Positions 34,399 to 48,480 are shown, counted from the stretch's first letter. The stretch: 64,000 nt of DNA from Symbiodinium microadriaticum (GCA_001939145.1 LSRX01000695.1:18494-82493), one strand, 5' to 3'. Notes: generated by a model from the sequence alone, not told the origin. Made by a program: numbers and translations.

Positions 34399-37080
34399 AT
34401 TTCCTGCGGCCCGAGCCCCGGCTGCAAAAAAGGTAATGTAATGCGCCCTGCGCCAGAACAGCACAAGCACCCAAAGCAGGAGTCCAGAGACATTTATAGA
34501 TTCTCTCCAGGATGTAATCCCAAACAAGGTATGCTACCGTTATAGGGTACGAGATGATCCCTTGTGTCGGATGTGTTTTGGCACCAGTGTGGCCTGTCGT
34601 ATGTGCCTGCACAGAAGAAGGGGCCCTGGGTCGCATGGCATAACACAAACGCCGTGCTTGTGCATAGTGCCGTTCTTTGCATTAGTCGTGTTAAAGCGGA
34701 TGTCGGCATGCAATTGTTGGGAAATCAGCCCAAGCACCTCGTTATGCAGCGGTGCTTATGTGGGGCCAGTGGAGTGCACGAGTCTGCACTTCCAGCTCAG
34801 GCACAAGACAGAACAAGGCGGGAACGGGATAGCAAGGCAAACCCGGCACACGAAGAGCGTTAAACCCGGGATGTAGGGGACAGCCAGAGACACATATCAT
34901 GCTTCGTGGCGGGGCTGCAAAGCATGCCTCTGGTAATGCCGAACTAGTATTGCCAGTGTGTTTTCGAACCATGAGGACTGTTCGCGCCGTCATGTCATGA
35001 GCTATGAGCATGATCTAGCATGGGATGCCACTGCTTTTGAGGAGTCGTGTGCTCTGTCACATTGCTGCTCCTTGAATTGCACAAACGAGAAAAGCTTGGG
35101 CACAGGGCTATTTCCACAGTCGCACCATGGACTACGTTGGAGGTCTCGCTGCCAGATTTGGGGGTCTCCAGATGTACTTAAAGGATCCTGCCTGATTCCG
35201 CGGTATGACGGAATTCCGGTTGACTGCGATCCCGGATGTGACGATCGCGCCTGGAAGCGACAACATGGATGTGTAGCTTTCCTTGTTTATTGAACTGTGT
35301 ACTGTCGTTCGAGGGTTGAATTGCTACATATTACTACTGCATAGCGGCATTTGAAGGACCAAGTTCTGTTGTTGCATTTTTGCGCCCATGCAGAAGTTCT
35401 GGTGTTGCGTCTTCACACTTCGATTATAGGCCTTGCCATGATTGATTTTCGTCTAGCTGTGAGACACGCCGTTCCCGGGACACCTCAGCACACCATGTGC
35501 CTTGAAATTTATGCGGCATCGTAACTTGTTTGTCACGTGTCCTTGGGAGATTGGCGTGGTGATTAAGAGCCTGGCCTAGTGGAAAATCTTGCTCAGTCCT
35601 CTTGATCTGCGCATTGTTTGTAGACCTGAAAAAGAAAGGCACCGGTGACACTAAGACTGCAGTAATTATTATTAAGCCCTGCACAGCTCTGGATCCCCGA
35701 GCGGCATGTACGTCGAATGGAGACTGCGCCAGTCCCCCCCGGAGATGACGAGTCCAAAATTCAGCTGTGCGCGGGCGCCCGGCATGATCTGCTCTGCCCC
35801 TTGCAGGATTCCGGCGGCTGGTTGCTGGAGCTGTTTTTTGTTGAGCATGAGTTTGAGGATGGGTAGTGTCGTCACCTCGGGCCACAGGTGCGGCATGAGG
35901 TCCCGATGGTTGTGAACATGCAGTCTGCGGGGATTTCGAGCAGGTTTGTCTTCATGTCCATGCGGAGCGGCTGCAGCATGCATCGGGTGCCACATGGAGC
36001 CGGGGCAAGTCTTGTTCCTTCGCGAGACACCCGAGCCGAGGCAGCTACATCATTCACGATTGTACGGTGCAGGTGGGGTCAGGATCAGGGCGGGGCAAGT
36101 AGCTATAGGACCATTTAAGGCTTGCGGCATCGTAGCCTATGCCTTGGGTGCGGGTTTCAACCATGCATTAGTTGCGCAGCCTAGACAGCATCACAGCACC
36201 CTGCGTTAGTGGTCAGACAACATGCGCATTCATGTTGGTTCCGGGTCAGGAGTACAGTGGATGCCAAGGCTGAACCACACACAGCAATCACAGGGACTTG
36301 GGAAAGTGCCTCTCGTTTTTGTTTGTCGTTGCTGGGGCCACAAGCAGCCGTTCAAAGCCGCTGTAAAACACTGAACCCTAAACCCCTCGATTCCAAAATT
36401 CTTCACCGTAAGCCCTGAAACCCAAGACCCTGTAAAGCTCAGTTCAGCCAGGACAAGCAGTGCAACCTCAACATCTCGGCGAAGGGCTTGGAGGTGCGCG
36501 AAGAAAGACGTTTGTTGCGCTTTCATACGGTTGGGTTTGGATTTACCACGGTATACTCCCTCCCTCCATCCCCATCCCGGGAAGCACCTGCCACCTTTTC
36601 AGAGTCCCAACGTTGTCCAGCTGTTGTACAAAGTGAAATGAACAGGAGGAACCCAATTTCTGCGCAACAAACATAGACACGGAGAGAGGGTCCGTCATGG
36701 CGGGTTCCAGGTTAATTAGTTTCCAGGATTCTGCCTGCTGTCCCTCTGGGCCCTGACACAGGGTATGTCATGAGCCTCCATACGTGGACTCCACCTCCCG
36801 CAGCTCTAAACCCGAAGCCCCAACTTGAACCTCGGAGCCCACCCATGTGGTCTCAACCTAAACCTAAAATTTCCGGAGCCTTTGAAGCCCTGATCCCTTA
36901 AACCCCCAACCCCTAAACCCTATGCTTCTATGATTTCGGAGGCGGCTTGTGAACTGCAGAGAAGTGTATGCCTAGACGTATTTGAGAGTTTTGTTTTGGG
37001 TTGGTGAATCTGCCAGCTTTTTCCAAAGTGCTTTCGACGTACTCGTTACCTCGCCAGGCTTGTCCCAGCAGTGAGTCCTG
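34399..37080. other. Gene-poor DNA
   Basis: No gene supported. Isolated CCCTAAACCCC words occur near 36372 and 36890-36925. Short open frames have no recognisable motifs. Confidence 0.5.
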
Positions 37081-37235
37081 AAACCCTAAATCACAAATCG
37101 AGAAGTGTATCGAAACCCCAAATCCTAAACCCTAAACCCCTAAACCCTAAATTCTTGACCCCAAATCCTAAACCCTAAACCCCTAAACCCTAAATACTAA
37201 ACCCTAAATTCTTGACCCCAAATCCCTAAACCCAA
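37081..37235 (-). repeat. Interstitial CCCTAAA telomere-type cluster with internal duplication
   Basis: CCCTAAA heptamers and CCCCTAAA octamers are interleaved with a repeated TAAATTCTTGACCCCAAATC segment, so the degenerate telomere-like block itself duplicated in tandem. Confidence 0.85.
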
Positions 37236-37390
37236 CGTTTCTGGGAAGGTAAGCCTCCTCGGATGCCTCATCTTCCCGCCGGAGGACAAGCTTCAGCCCT
37301 GGGCCAAGTCTTGGCTTCAGGGGTAGAGGATGTACCTATAGACCCTTTTAATCTAGTATCTGTTTTTGGTTACCTTAGCTTCTTAATTAT

Positions 37391-37402
37391 TATAGGATCC
37401 TA
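37391..37402. repeat. TATAGGATCCTA palindromic core
   Basis: A further instance of the GGATCC-centred core in AT-rich DNA, resembling the centres of the inverted-repeat elements at 34.3, 51.9 and 56.6 kb. Its arms are not clearly paired here. Confidence 0.4.
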
Positions 37403-40400
37403 AGCATAAAATAGGTCATCCAGTAGACGGTACTACATCTGAGGGTCTCGGCAGGGTTTGGGGTTTTGGGTCCGGGTTTCGAGTTCAGAGCTTCGAGGTT
37501 CAGCTGTAGGATTTTATCTAGGGTGTGGGGGGGTCTAGACCGGGCCCCGGCTGCAAAGACTTCAAGAGGGGTTTTGGAGTTACAGGAGTTCGGGTTCAGT
37601 GTGTGCGGGAGAGAAGGCCCGTTGCAACAGAAAGGGGTGTGCAGTGTGCCTCCAGCCCGATGTCACGGTTGCCGCCCCGGTACCGGTTCAAGGCATGTGT
37701 CGGGACTCCAGTAATTACACAGCTCAGGTTTGCATTTCAGATGACTCAAATATTCTCACGGTTCAAAGTTTAAGTGAGACGAAAGGTGTTCAGGATCAAA
37801 GGTTTTGGAGCCCGGGTTGTCACGGTTGAAGGACTCTCTGGACGCAGCATCAGAAGCTGTCCTGTAAACGGGATGAAGATGTTGAGCCCTGTTCAGCCCT
37901 GGTCCTGCGCAGAGGGCCACGGGGAAGCCATCAGTTTACGAGCCAATGTGCGGGGTTTTGTCCCCTGGAATCCTGGAATGCCGGGTTTCGTAACTCGGAC
38001 CCCTGGAATCCTGGAACCCAAAATCGTGAACCCTCTACCCATCATGCCTAAACCCTAAACCCTAAACCCCCACGCCTCGGCCCTCAGGCCTAAAAGCTAT
38101 AGTTCGAAGACCACAACTCGCCCCGAAGTCTCCCAAGCTGAGGTCGCAAGTGTCGAAGAATAGCCTCCCTTCCCGCCGGATTTCTACCCGGGGGTTTTGG
38201 GGCTTTTGGGTGTTTTTGGGGGCTTGCGTTTTGGGGTTTACAGTTCAGGGTCCGGGTCAGCGCCTGTTGTTGTTCTGTATGTTTGGAGACTTACTGTATA
38301 GACTATTGGAATCTCCAGGGTGGATTGTTTACAGTGCTGTGATGGGCTTGTGCCCAACCTACTAGAAGCAGTGACAAGGTATCTCCGAGATGTTATGCCA
38401 TGTTTAGTTTAACTGTGTTCTTTGGCATGTGAGGGCGAGACTTCATTGGCCGTTGCTCCATGCTCTTATCCGTAGGGTCTTGCCATGCAAGGGGTCTGGG
38501 AGGCAAATTAAACGTACGCTTGGGTCTTCACAAGGGGCTGCAGAAGCCTGGGAGTCGTGGGGGATGGTTGATTCCGAAACTTGCGAATGCGAGGTCAAGG
38601 TGGACCCCCTCCAGCAGCGAATTCAAGCTGCCGAAGCAGATGAAACGAGGCAAGAGGGAGAGAGAAGGATCGGTTTCGCCGCTTCACTTGCGCGAACTAT
38701 ATGCGTGTTTTGGGGGCAAGTCCATGGCCTTTTCGGTTGTTTAGCGCCCGCCTATATTATACACTCGATAGACATGGTGCCTGGTGACTTGCAACAATTT
38801 AAAACCCTGGATTTCAAGTCCTTCCCCGACGCTGCGTGAAAGGGCAATAAGCAGCATTCCTACCTGTTAAGAGCAGCTCACTGACAGGCTCAAGTGCCCC
38901 AAGTTTGGGATTGCAGGAGCGATGTTCCGGGCTATCACAAACTTCGCGGCCAGCCATACGGGGAGGTAGGCCACGATCTCGAGACTCAAAACACGCATCT
39001 CCAGGCATAGCAGCTGAAATCTGCTAGAGAGCAAGCCGAAATATTTAAGTAACACAAAAAATAGACGGCGACGAGTCCCAGCCCATGCTCTCGGACAATG
39101 CCACCCGATGGTGCCGATCGCCGTTTGTCAGTACTCGCGGCCATTCTTTCTGTTCTGACCGTCGCCCTCGCCAGCGTTGGAGGCCTTCTGGTGAAAGCCT
39201 GCGTGCTTATGTGGGAGGTCTCTCGTGTGTTTACGGAATTTAGAGGCCGTAGGAACCAGGATTTAGGGCGTAGGCTGCGGCCGTTAGTACCTGGGATGTT
39301 GTGTTGTATGCAGGCATAGCCGTTCGCGGGTTCGGCTCTCACGTGTGAGGGCGTTGTTGAACGGCCCCTCCATGGCCCTACATAGTGGCGCAGTAGATGG
39401 CACCGTCGTAGACAAGTACAGCCATATCATACACACATTTTATTCACACGGTGTCGGTAAAATGACGTTATATATCAGCAAAAATTTTAATCGCTCATTG
39501 AGCAAGTGGAGTTGCTCGTTCTACAGATAGCTAGAAGGGAACAGAGCAGGAAGTGGTTTATAGGTTGGTACAGCATTTGCCGACCTGCGACATGCAGCTT
39601 GATACCGAACGTTTTCTCAGGCTACTTGACAAAAGTGGATGCAACACTTCAGGACCAAGACAAGCTTGCTCACTCTTGCGTTCGAGCTCGTTTGGAGCCG
39701 GCATTTCTCATCCGTCAAACGATTGTGGCAAGTCTAACAGCACAGTCAATGCACGTCCTATGCACACTCAGGGTACGAGGGCTACATCTTCTTCCTCGAG
39801 CGCAGCACCTACCAGAGGCTAAGCCAAATGATTCTCTCTGCCCTTGGGCCCTCCTCCTCGTAAATATCCGGCTCGAAGCCCTGCAGGATGCCCTAAGCTC
39901 CATAAGACAACCACGTTTTACGTGCCGGCTGGTAGCATGGACATCTGTGGCTACAGGATCCTACTACGCGTCAGGGCAGCTCCGAGCTTTTGGGTTCACA
40001 GAATTTATCTGAGGGTTGAGAGATGTTTTCGGTCGAGGGGCCATGGGCGTAACTTGCGTTTTTGCATCGTAGCAGCTTCGCAGTACTTGAGCTGATAAGA
40101 AGACACCTTCTTACTCTCGGTTTCCCATATGCTTATTTTGGGGGATCAGGCTTAAAAGGCTTTGCGTTTGGAGACGCCATTCCGGATTCCTTGACTTCGG
40201 CTCAGGAATCAAGTGCTTGGACTATGCTTCGATGGCCGACGGGTTGGTCGCCTGGCAGACGATGCTTCTTTCTTTGTTCCCTCTGAACTCTGAAACCCCC
40301 TGAGATTCCGGGATCCGAAAGACTCTGCACACGACCGAAGCAGCAGTGGCAGCATGGGGGAGATGCTGCAGGCAAGAGAAGCAGGAAGCCCCCAAGTACA

Positions 40401-41030
40401 CATCAAAATCAAACAGTTGTTTAGGGTTTGGAGCTCATGATCTGCATTTTCCGTCTGCGATCAGCCTCGGTCTTGGTAGCATTGTCGAAGTTCTGTGAAG
40501 ACGGCCTGTGCATCGTTGTGTAGCATGCCACAGCTTGTGGAAGATGTAGACCAGTGTGCCCGGGCAGCAACCTGCAAACTTGCCAGCGCCAGGTGAGAGT
40601 CTGGATGATGCCAAGTTCACTGTAAGGCCCGGTCCCCATCGGACAAAATGCAGTGGAGCAACAGCGCTTGGCTTTGAGAAGTGTATGCTGCCCTAAACCC
40701 CAAAGCCCTACCCCGCACTTCAAGCCTTTGCAAGGCAAAAGCCCACAGCCCTCACGAGCCGAACTCGCACCCAGCCGTAGTACTTTCTACTCGACCATCT
40801 TCATCACATCAAAACAAGGCCCGTGTAGAGCCTTCCTTCACCCTGCAACACCCTCTTTGATTTCTTTGTGGCATTCTCTCTCAGACCCCAGACACACACA
40901 CACACACTCACACGTACAACCTATATCAATCCATTTATTCATTCCTCGTTCATCCATTCACTCGTTAACTAACTCATTCATGCAGTCATGTATTCCTGCA
41001 GGTTAGTTGTTTGTTTATACATGTTATGCT
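37403..41030. other. Gene-poor DNA
   Basis: No supported gene. 38044-38070 holds a short CCCTAAACCC run. CA repeats occur at 40893-40905. Open frames of up to 168 codons (39506-40012) show no domain or splice pattern. Confidence 0.5.
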
Positions 41031-41049
41031 GCTATTATATATGAATATG

Positions 41050-41345
41050 AAAAAAAATATATATATATATATATATATGCATATATATGTATGTATACAA
41101 TACACACACAATCACAGACACCTATCTTTATACAGATGGACAAAGAGACGCAGCACATGTATGTGGCACTTCAACAGCTACCAAACCTGGCCGAGGCCAG
41201 GTCCATGGAGCCTGCGACAAAACCAAAGGGGCCCCCCTGATCCGCATCGCGGCTTTCCCTCGGCTTGGACATGTTGAGTGTGTGTGTGTGTGTGTTCTTT
41301 TTTTTTTTTTGGGGGGGGGTGGTTTTTTTAACATTTAAGGCTTTA
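41050..41345. repeat. (TA)n, (TG)n, T11 and G10 low-complexity tracts
   Basis: An A8 and TATATA run is at 41050-41090, a GTGTGTG run at 41278-41293, then T11 followed by G10 at about 41300-41321. A similar T-then-G pair is at 59815-59847. Confidence 0.85.
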
Positions 41346-41693
41346 AGGTTGGGGGCCGGGCTTTGCATTTATGTTATGTGCAGGTGCATTGTTTCTCCTG
41401 GGTTTGCTCTTGTAAAGTTGCTCGGCCAAGCTGGGTGCGGGCATGCCTGAAAAACCAGGCTGGGTTTGGGAAGTTGTCGGGTTAAGGGATCAGTTTTGCC
41501 AGGCTGCTAAACGCAATTCGCCCGTGTGCGAGCAGAGCTTTGCTGGACATCCTTCAAGCACAGAGGCAGCTACTCTGCGACATTCCGGTCTATGCCTACG
41601 AGTGCCCGCAGTGGGCCACTGCAAGGGAGTGTGGCCACCTGCATGCCGAGGACGGGAGAGGACTAGACAAATGGGCACCAGAGGTCTTTCTCG

Positions 41694-42000
41694 CTCCCTC
41701 CCTCTCCCTCTCCCTCTCCCTCTCCCTCTCCCTCCCCTCCCTCTCCCTCCCTCCCTTGCTCCCTCCTTCTCTCTCGCATCTATAGGTCTGTCTATCTATT
41801 TATCGATCTGTTTGTCTGTCCATCTATCTGCCTGAATCTATCTATCTGTCTCTCTGTCGAACATGTATGCAGCTGTAAGATATAGATGTATTTACATGTA
41901 CGTATATATGTATGCATGCATGCATGTATGTATGTATGGATGTCTGCATGTCTGCATGCATAGATGGACGGATGGATGGATGGACGGATGTGTATATACA
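41694..42000. repeat. (CTCTCC)n and TATC/ATGT microsatellites
   Basis: CTCCCT hexamers at 41694-41775 are followed by TCTATC words and then ATGTATGC and GGATGGAT words to about 42000. Translations are simple repeats and not called. Confidence 0.85.
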
Positions 42001-43500
42001 GATGTGCATATCCGCACATTTTTCTTCCAACTATATGACACATATAAATATATGCTGTCATGGCTTGCTTCGATGACGCCTTATGCCGGTGTGCTCGACG
42101 CCTTCCGTGACGCAAGAGGAGATGAGAGAGGTGGCCCTTCTGCGCACCGCGAAGAGTGGAGTCTTCTGCTTTGGTGGCCTGACCGGATCTGGGTTTGTAG
42201 GGTTCTAGGGCTTATAGGGCTGCGGCTCCAAATTTTTGGGGATTCGGGAATTTCGAGCTGAAAGGTCTTGGGGCTTGGGGTTCAGAGCTTGAGGTCTTTA
42301 GGTTTCTTATGTCTGAGTCTAGCAAGAATTTAGGTGGCGACGGGTACGGAGCAGCAGGGTGCGCTTTTAGGTGGGGGCCTTTATGCAGACAGTGACGGAG
42401 GTGGCCGACCACTCCGTCTTAGAAGCCAGAATTTCTCTAGAGGCAGCGAGAGGCCAGTCCGTCAGAAAGACTAGACCCGAAGGCCTGAACCCGCCGTGCC
42501 CTTTCGGCTGAACCCTTGTGCAAGCAACCGCGGCTTCGACGTTCTTTGATTTCGGGTGTCAGCTGGTGGATCTTGCACCCCGAATGAGAATCCTGAAACA
42601 AGCCCAGACGTGGATGGATTCAGGCTCCCTTGGATGGTTCTCCTGGGATCAGGAAGGATGTGACGCGGACATCTGGACCTGTTCATTCGGACCTTGCAAT
42701 GGCTACAAGCGACTTGGGCTCCAGCATCTAGCATCCAGAGCATTGTGGATACATGTCGATTGGAAAGGCTACGACCCCTGGAAGTACAGATCCGCCAGGT
42801 ACCGGTCGCGAAGGGTGGATGCTTTCATTAAAGTACGCTTCTCATCAGGTTAGTGCATGGAAATCCTGAGCCCCGCGTGGGTCTGAGGGTTCGTTTTGGG
42901 GTGCAGGGTTCTGGATGTGGCCTTGCGGCATATCTCCGGCACATCCGGCACACGATTCTCATCTTGATCCGACAAATATACAGTCTTTTTCATGTCACCG
43001 ATACTTGTGCAATCCTTACTAGTCACTCTAGCAACCCCTTTGCGACTATTTCGGTCCCTGTGTCCGATGTGGTATGCGTACATGCACCCGAGAGAGCCTC
43101 ACCCAAGCCTCGAGGCCCATCTACCCCTCATATTGCCTGGGTCCTTGTTGGATACAATTTTACATTTCTGTCATAACAAAGCCCTAGTAAGGATCAAAGA
43201 TGAATATTTTTAATGTGGCTCCAACAGGGAACCAGTTGCAGGTTGAAGATTTACAGCCTTAGGCCTTCATAGGGTTCAGTGCTTCTGGACAACCTGACCC
43301 TAGGTAGGTACATCCTACAAATACAGCTTGACTGTATACCGATGCTGAGGAAGAGCGAGCGCGTTTGCGCCGCCACGCTGAGCGAATCCTACATCTGCTA
43401 TTTCGAAACTTGAAGCTGATAGTGCGACATGTTTGCCGTTCAGGGTCTTGTTTAAGGTGCACTGGTATGGTCTTTGGATGACATGCCGGGGATGCGCATG
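42001..43500. other. Gene-poor DNA between microsatellites
   Basis: No supported gene. A plus-strand frame at 42518-42853 (111 codons) contains tryptophan-rich segments but no recognisable domain or splice partner. Confidence 0.4.
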
Positions 43501-43599
43501 CACGCATCACTTACGCATGTACACATATGTGAATATAGATGGGCGTGCATGCTGTGTATCACATAGCTGACATAGCTTTACGGATGTGTGAAGGCACGC

Positions 43600-43842
43600 A
43601 GGTACATGTTGTATAACTGCACATGTCCATATACTTACATACATGCAAGCATACATAGTCATATATACAGACACAATACACATACGCATGCCCCTATATG
43701 CGAGCATACATACGTAGATGCCTGTCTGCCTGCCTGGCTGCCTGCCTACCTGCCTTCCTACCTCCATACATGCATGTATGTCACAGATACATGCCACTCG
43801 CTCATGCACACATTCAAACAGACACATACATGCATACATACA

Positions 43843-43874
<32 letters not shown>

Positions 43875-44200
43875 CATACATATACATACATATACATACA
43901 TATACATACACTCGCATGTAACCCACATAGAGATGTACATCTANTATACATACATATACATACATATACATACATACACATACATACACATACATACACA
44001 TACATACACATACATATACATACATATACATACATATACATACATACATACATACATACATACATACATACACGCATACATCGATACATGACATAGATAC
44101 ATAGACACATACATATACAGACATAGTTACACCGTACACGGGTGTATACGTACATAAAACACATACACATACATATACATCCATGCACACATACAGACAT
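43600..44200. repeat. (CATA)n microsatellite, about 0.6 kb, with one N
   Basis: ACATACAT tetranucleotides with ATACATAT variants run from about 43600, densest at 43825-44090, and contain the N at 43944. The phrase CTCGCATGTAACCCACATAG is found at 43911 and again near 44318, showing a local duplication across the array. Confidence 0.9.
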
Positions 44201-45870
44201 ACAGACATTCATAAACACTTTTCGAAATGTGCAGGTACATCTGCATGTGTAAATGCACGTGCGTACATCTACATTTTGTACCTGCTTATGCATACACAGA
44301 TACAGATGAAGGTACACTCGCATGTAACCCACATAGAGATGTACATCTACGTCTGTAGGTGTATCTACCTGTGTAAATACATATATGTATTTAAGTGCAT
44401 GTGCATTCCTTTTTTGATTTTTCCGCTTTCACGCATACAAATTGGATATACACGTTCAGAACAACATTCATGTATGTGTATCTACCTACATGACAGATTA
44501 ATGCTATAGACTGCGATGAGCATACACACATGCAGTTTCACAGCTTGTTTTGGTAGTGACGCATGTTATAGAATCTTGTTTGCATATCTCCGGAGTTCAT
44601 GTCAGGATCCGGGAAGACCTGGAGTCGGCGAGCGGGAGACAGCTTTCGACTACCCGCTCTTCCGAGGTGTAGCGATGGCAGCGCCCGGGCGTCACACGAG
44701 AGGTTCCGGGTTGAGGTTGAGAGCACGAAGTGCCGGAAAAAAGGGCATGCTGATCGTGCCGTGCCCCTCGCATGTCGGTGCGAAGACTAGCTGGTGGCTG
44801 CATCTTGAGGGTCTTTTCTACCTTGCTGTATCCTCCCGACCAACTCTAGACGGTAGTTGCGCCATCTTCGAACTGCACATTAAGGGAACACCTATCTTTA
44901 TCAGAAAGCCTTTGGCCGACTTCATGTCCGACAGTATTGGAAAGCAGTGCATGCGACAACCACTGACGGCTTAAGCACATCTTAGATCTTGAGCTTCACC
45001 CAGGCCCTCTCAGTCCTGACACTTGCAGCCGGAATCTCTGCGTGCTCCGCGGCCGTAAATTAGAAAAACTCACAGGCAAGGCCACAACGCAAGATCGCAA
45101 TGAGGGATTTCACATCGTTCGGCAGGCGTGCCGTACTCAGCATTCCCTATGACCAGAATCGCAGTCATTGAAATGCAGGGTTCATGTTCATCAGTCTGGA
45201 CCGTTGCTCTGAGACTCCGACTCAGTTAGGTTACTTTGGGGCCACGCGCGTGGTGCCTCTGCTGTGTTCTTTCGGATGGACACCTTTGAAACCTGGCAAT
45301 TTCAGATGTAAGCCTTAGACTTCTGAAGTTGAAACGCGTGACTTAAAGCCCACTGTTAAGTTGCCACATCTCCTAAGTACTGGGACCATCTCCGTGAGAT
45401 AGCTGGTTGGAGCCCTGAAACCTCCCCGGCCCAAACTCCTCGCTTTCTAAGGATAGTTCTGGCTGCGATCGTGATGTCGGCCGGAATCGGGTTCCTGATG
45501 GAAGCAGCGAGACTTGTCCGGAGCAGTTTGGTGCTTCTCGGGCGCAAGACTACGAATATCTAGATGCTTTGGCACATATCATCTCAAATCGAGCCCGACC
45601 CCCCAACATCCTTCACCCTATACAGGTGTGAAGATCAGAGTCGACACGCGTACTCACACGTACCACCCGAACTCATGTACTGTAAGGATAGATAAGTATT
45701 TTTTGGTTTCGCAAAGTAGGGTCCTGTATTGCTTTGTCGTGCCTTGTCTCATAGCATCTTGTCTTGTATGTGGTTTAGTTGTACGTGTGTCTGTCCAGGC
45801 ATGCAGTATGCATGCAGGTAGTCATCTGCGTATACAAGGAACTAAGTATGCACGGGTGTATGTATGTATG
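44201..45870. other. Gene-poor DNA with one weak open frame
   Basis: A plus-strand frame (44516-44974, 152 codons) has a normal composition in its last 80 residues, including GTPIFIRKPLADFMSDSIGK, but shows no recognised domain, no clear start context and no splice partners. The rest holds nothing supportable. Confidence 0.35.
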
Positions 45871-45874
45871 TAGT

Positions 45875-46002
45875 GTAATGTAATGTAATGTAATGTAATG
45901 TAATGTAATGTAATGTAATGTAATGTAATGTAATGTAATGTAATGTAATGTATGTATGTATGTACGTATGTATGTATGTATGTATGTATGTACGTACGTA
46001 TG

Positions 46003-46033
<31 letters not shown>

Positions 46034-46035
46034 TG
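45875..46035. repeat. (TAATG)n array passing into (TATG)n
   Basis: About 15 exact TAATG pentamers (45875-45950) change abruptly to TATG tetramers with a few CGTA variants (to 46030), then one last TAATG. The pentamer array is unusually uniform. Confidence 0.95.
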
Positions 46036-46505
46036 TATAGTTGTCCCCGAACCTCGCTTGACCTGGTCGAGCGTGAGTGCTACAAATGTACATATGTTTG
46101 TTTGTGCATGTAGGTATACATATGCGTGTATGTATGTAAACCTGCGTATACGAGTATATGTACATACACGAAAATTTTAATGCAGATTAAATACTGAGTT
46201 CTGCATGTTGGACCTGGCAACAAACGTTCCAGGTGTTTGAGCCATACCATGTACAACAAGGGCTTGGGGCTTTAACAGCAGCCTGTGCAATGCTCGCGGG
46301 CAACCAGTGAGCCAAGTTTGTCTCTGTCCCTTCGAGACCTACTCGCAAGGGCCTGGCATGCGATAATCAGAATCTTTCTAAGAGCATTTACCTCTCCATT
46401 AGACGATTGCGGAAGGCGTTGGATGAAAGTGGTGCAAAGGTTGACGCGCAAATACAAGCTCTCTTGCATATATGTCTCCGTTTTTGCCTAACATGAAAAG
46501 AGGCA

Positions 46506-46860
46506 GAGAGAGAGAGAGAGAGAGTGAGAGACAGCGCGCAAGAGAGCCGGAGAGTGGGAGAGAATCAGCACGTGTTGGCTTCAAGCGTAACAACCAGAAC
46601 GCCTATCACTGACAAGTACTAAGCAACCTGAGGATGATCGTGCTGCTTCCTGGTGTGACGCTCCGGGGCTGCTATTAAGGTCTAGGCTGTCGGCTCTGGG
46701 GGTTTAGGGTGGTTTAGGGTATCTCGGGTTCTATAAATATAATATATATATATATATATATACATTAATAATAATATTATATATATATATATATATATAC
46801 TTATTTATTTGTTTTTTATGATTATTTATATATATATATACATAGCACTAAACCCGACAG
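46506..46860. repeat. (GA)n and (TA)n microsatellites
   Basis: GAGAGA at about 46506-46527 is followed by three (TA) runs near 46738-46765, 46775-46800 and 46826-46843, with a TATTTA stretch between them. A further (TA)n is at 46970-46992. Confidence 0.85.
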
Positions 46861-46992
46861 CGTCACAGAGCTGAGGCCCTACAGCCTTGTGGGCGGTCCT
46901 CGGTTCCCTGAGGCGCGTCACGTCACGGTGGCGGACCTGGGAGGCGCCAAGCAGACAAAAATTCTTGGGTATATATATATATATATATATAG

Positions 46993-48480
46993 TGTATGCC
47001 TAAACGCACTCGCAGTTCGTGTGCCGAGAGTCTTGGGCATCTTGTGCACCAAACCTTCAACGGCGATGAAGCGCATTACGAAGCCCTCAGATACACCCCA
47101 TACTTTCATGCGCCCAAGAATGCCCTTGCAAAACTACCGTAAAATGCAGCAGGGGCCTGGAAGTCCGAGGAGCCGGTTCCGCCAGGCCTGGGGCACGATG
47201 ACGACATACCCGGAAACCCGAGGACCCAGCCAGATACACTCTGAGAAAAGCCCTGAACAATTAGTAGAACAGGGTTTGTATTCTGACGTTGTCGAGCACG
47301 AGTGCTAGAAGTACTATGACAAAGGAGGGAACCATAACTGGAGTCTTAAGGAAAAGTATCGGTACTTATGTAGGCTTCTAAATTGAACCTGCGCTTGCTT
47401 GCTGGTCCATTTTTTGCATTTCATAAACTTCCACTTGGAACATCTTGGGAAGGCAGATTTCCATACTTAACTGGATCATTTCCGAGAGAGCTGGGAACTG
47501 CCGAGACAAAGCAGCTTGGTGTTTATTCTGTATGAACGGTTCAGGGTTGGGTTTATAGGGTTTCTAACATCCATGGCTGTAGAAGCACTGGAGTCGTCTT
47601 CTGTCCTGTCTCGATGTACCCGTGTGCCGACATTATCGGTTGAACCCTGAACCGGAAATATGGGCCTGAGCAATTAAAAAATAGTTTCCCTTATGATCCT
47701 TGTATGTATGCGTCAGTGTATATAGCGTCGACTCTAGTTGGTATGGCCATGTCCCAGCTAGGCAGTAAGGGCAGCACTCGAGTCCCCTGTGAAAAAAATG
47801 GCCATGGCCCCTACATGACCCTTTTCATGGGCAGGTTTCAATCAGCCGAGCCTGTGGGTTCTTATCGAAGTCGCCATGACGGAGGCACGTTTAAGGGAAT
47901 AAGTGCCAACATGAGGGCTTCGGGTACATAGATTCAGGATTTGGGTTCGGGCTGCTGACGTGAAGCCGCAACCGGAAACACGCGCTGAGGGAACCGATGG
48001 AATCACGGGCAATGCTGAACAGGGGTATTTCTGCTTTCCAAGCATCCTGCCACTAAGTCATGTATTCTGGAATGGACTGCTAGTTCGAGTAGACCTGTCT
48101 TCAGCACGCCAGCGACTGGCCAAGATTCCGAAGTGTCACCCGTGCTGATAGAACCTAGCTTGCTGAACGTAGACATTCACCGGGTCCTATACAGCACCGC
48201 CTGCTCCCTACACTCCTCCTCCAGTTATGAGCACAGTTCGATTGTCGGGTCCCAAAAAGCAAGCTTTTGCTTGACGGCGCAGGTCTTGATGATCTTCGCT
48301 TTCACTTTCGCTGCGCTCATTCCCCCGATCGTTTTCATCGTTCGGCACCGGAATGACCGGGCAAGGGCTGCAGGGGCACTGAACCGCCGCCTTCTGCCAG
48401 ATCCAATGTTAACTGGGTCTCAGACGCCCTGAGAATGAGGTGTTGAGGCACTTCAAGACTGCTTGTGGCCCTTAGTCACT
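46993..48480. other. Gene-poor DNA
   Basis: No gene supported. Open frames such as 46889-47308 on the plus strand start within or next to (TA)n DNA and show no domain. Confidence 0.4.

Noticed and set aside
43588..44332. Open frames of 130-230 codons rich in Tyr/Ile/His/Thr or Tyr/Val/Cys/Met
   Set aside because: They read through the (CATA)n array and cross an N.
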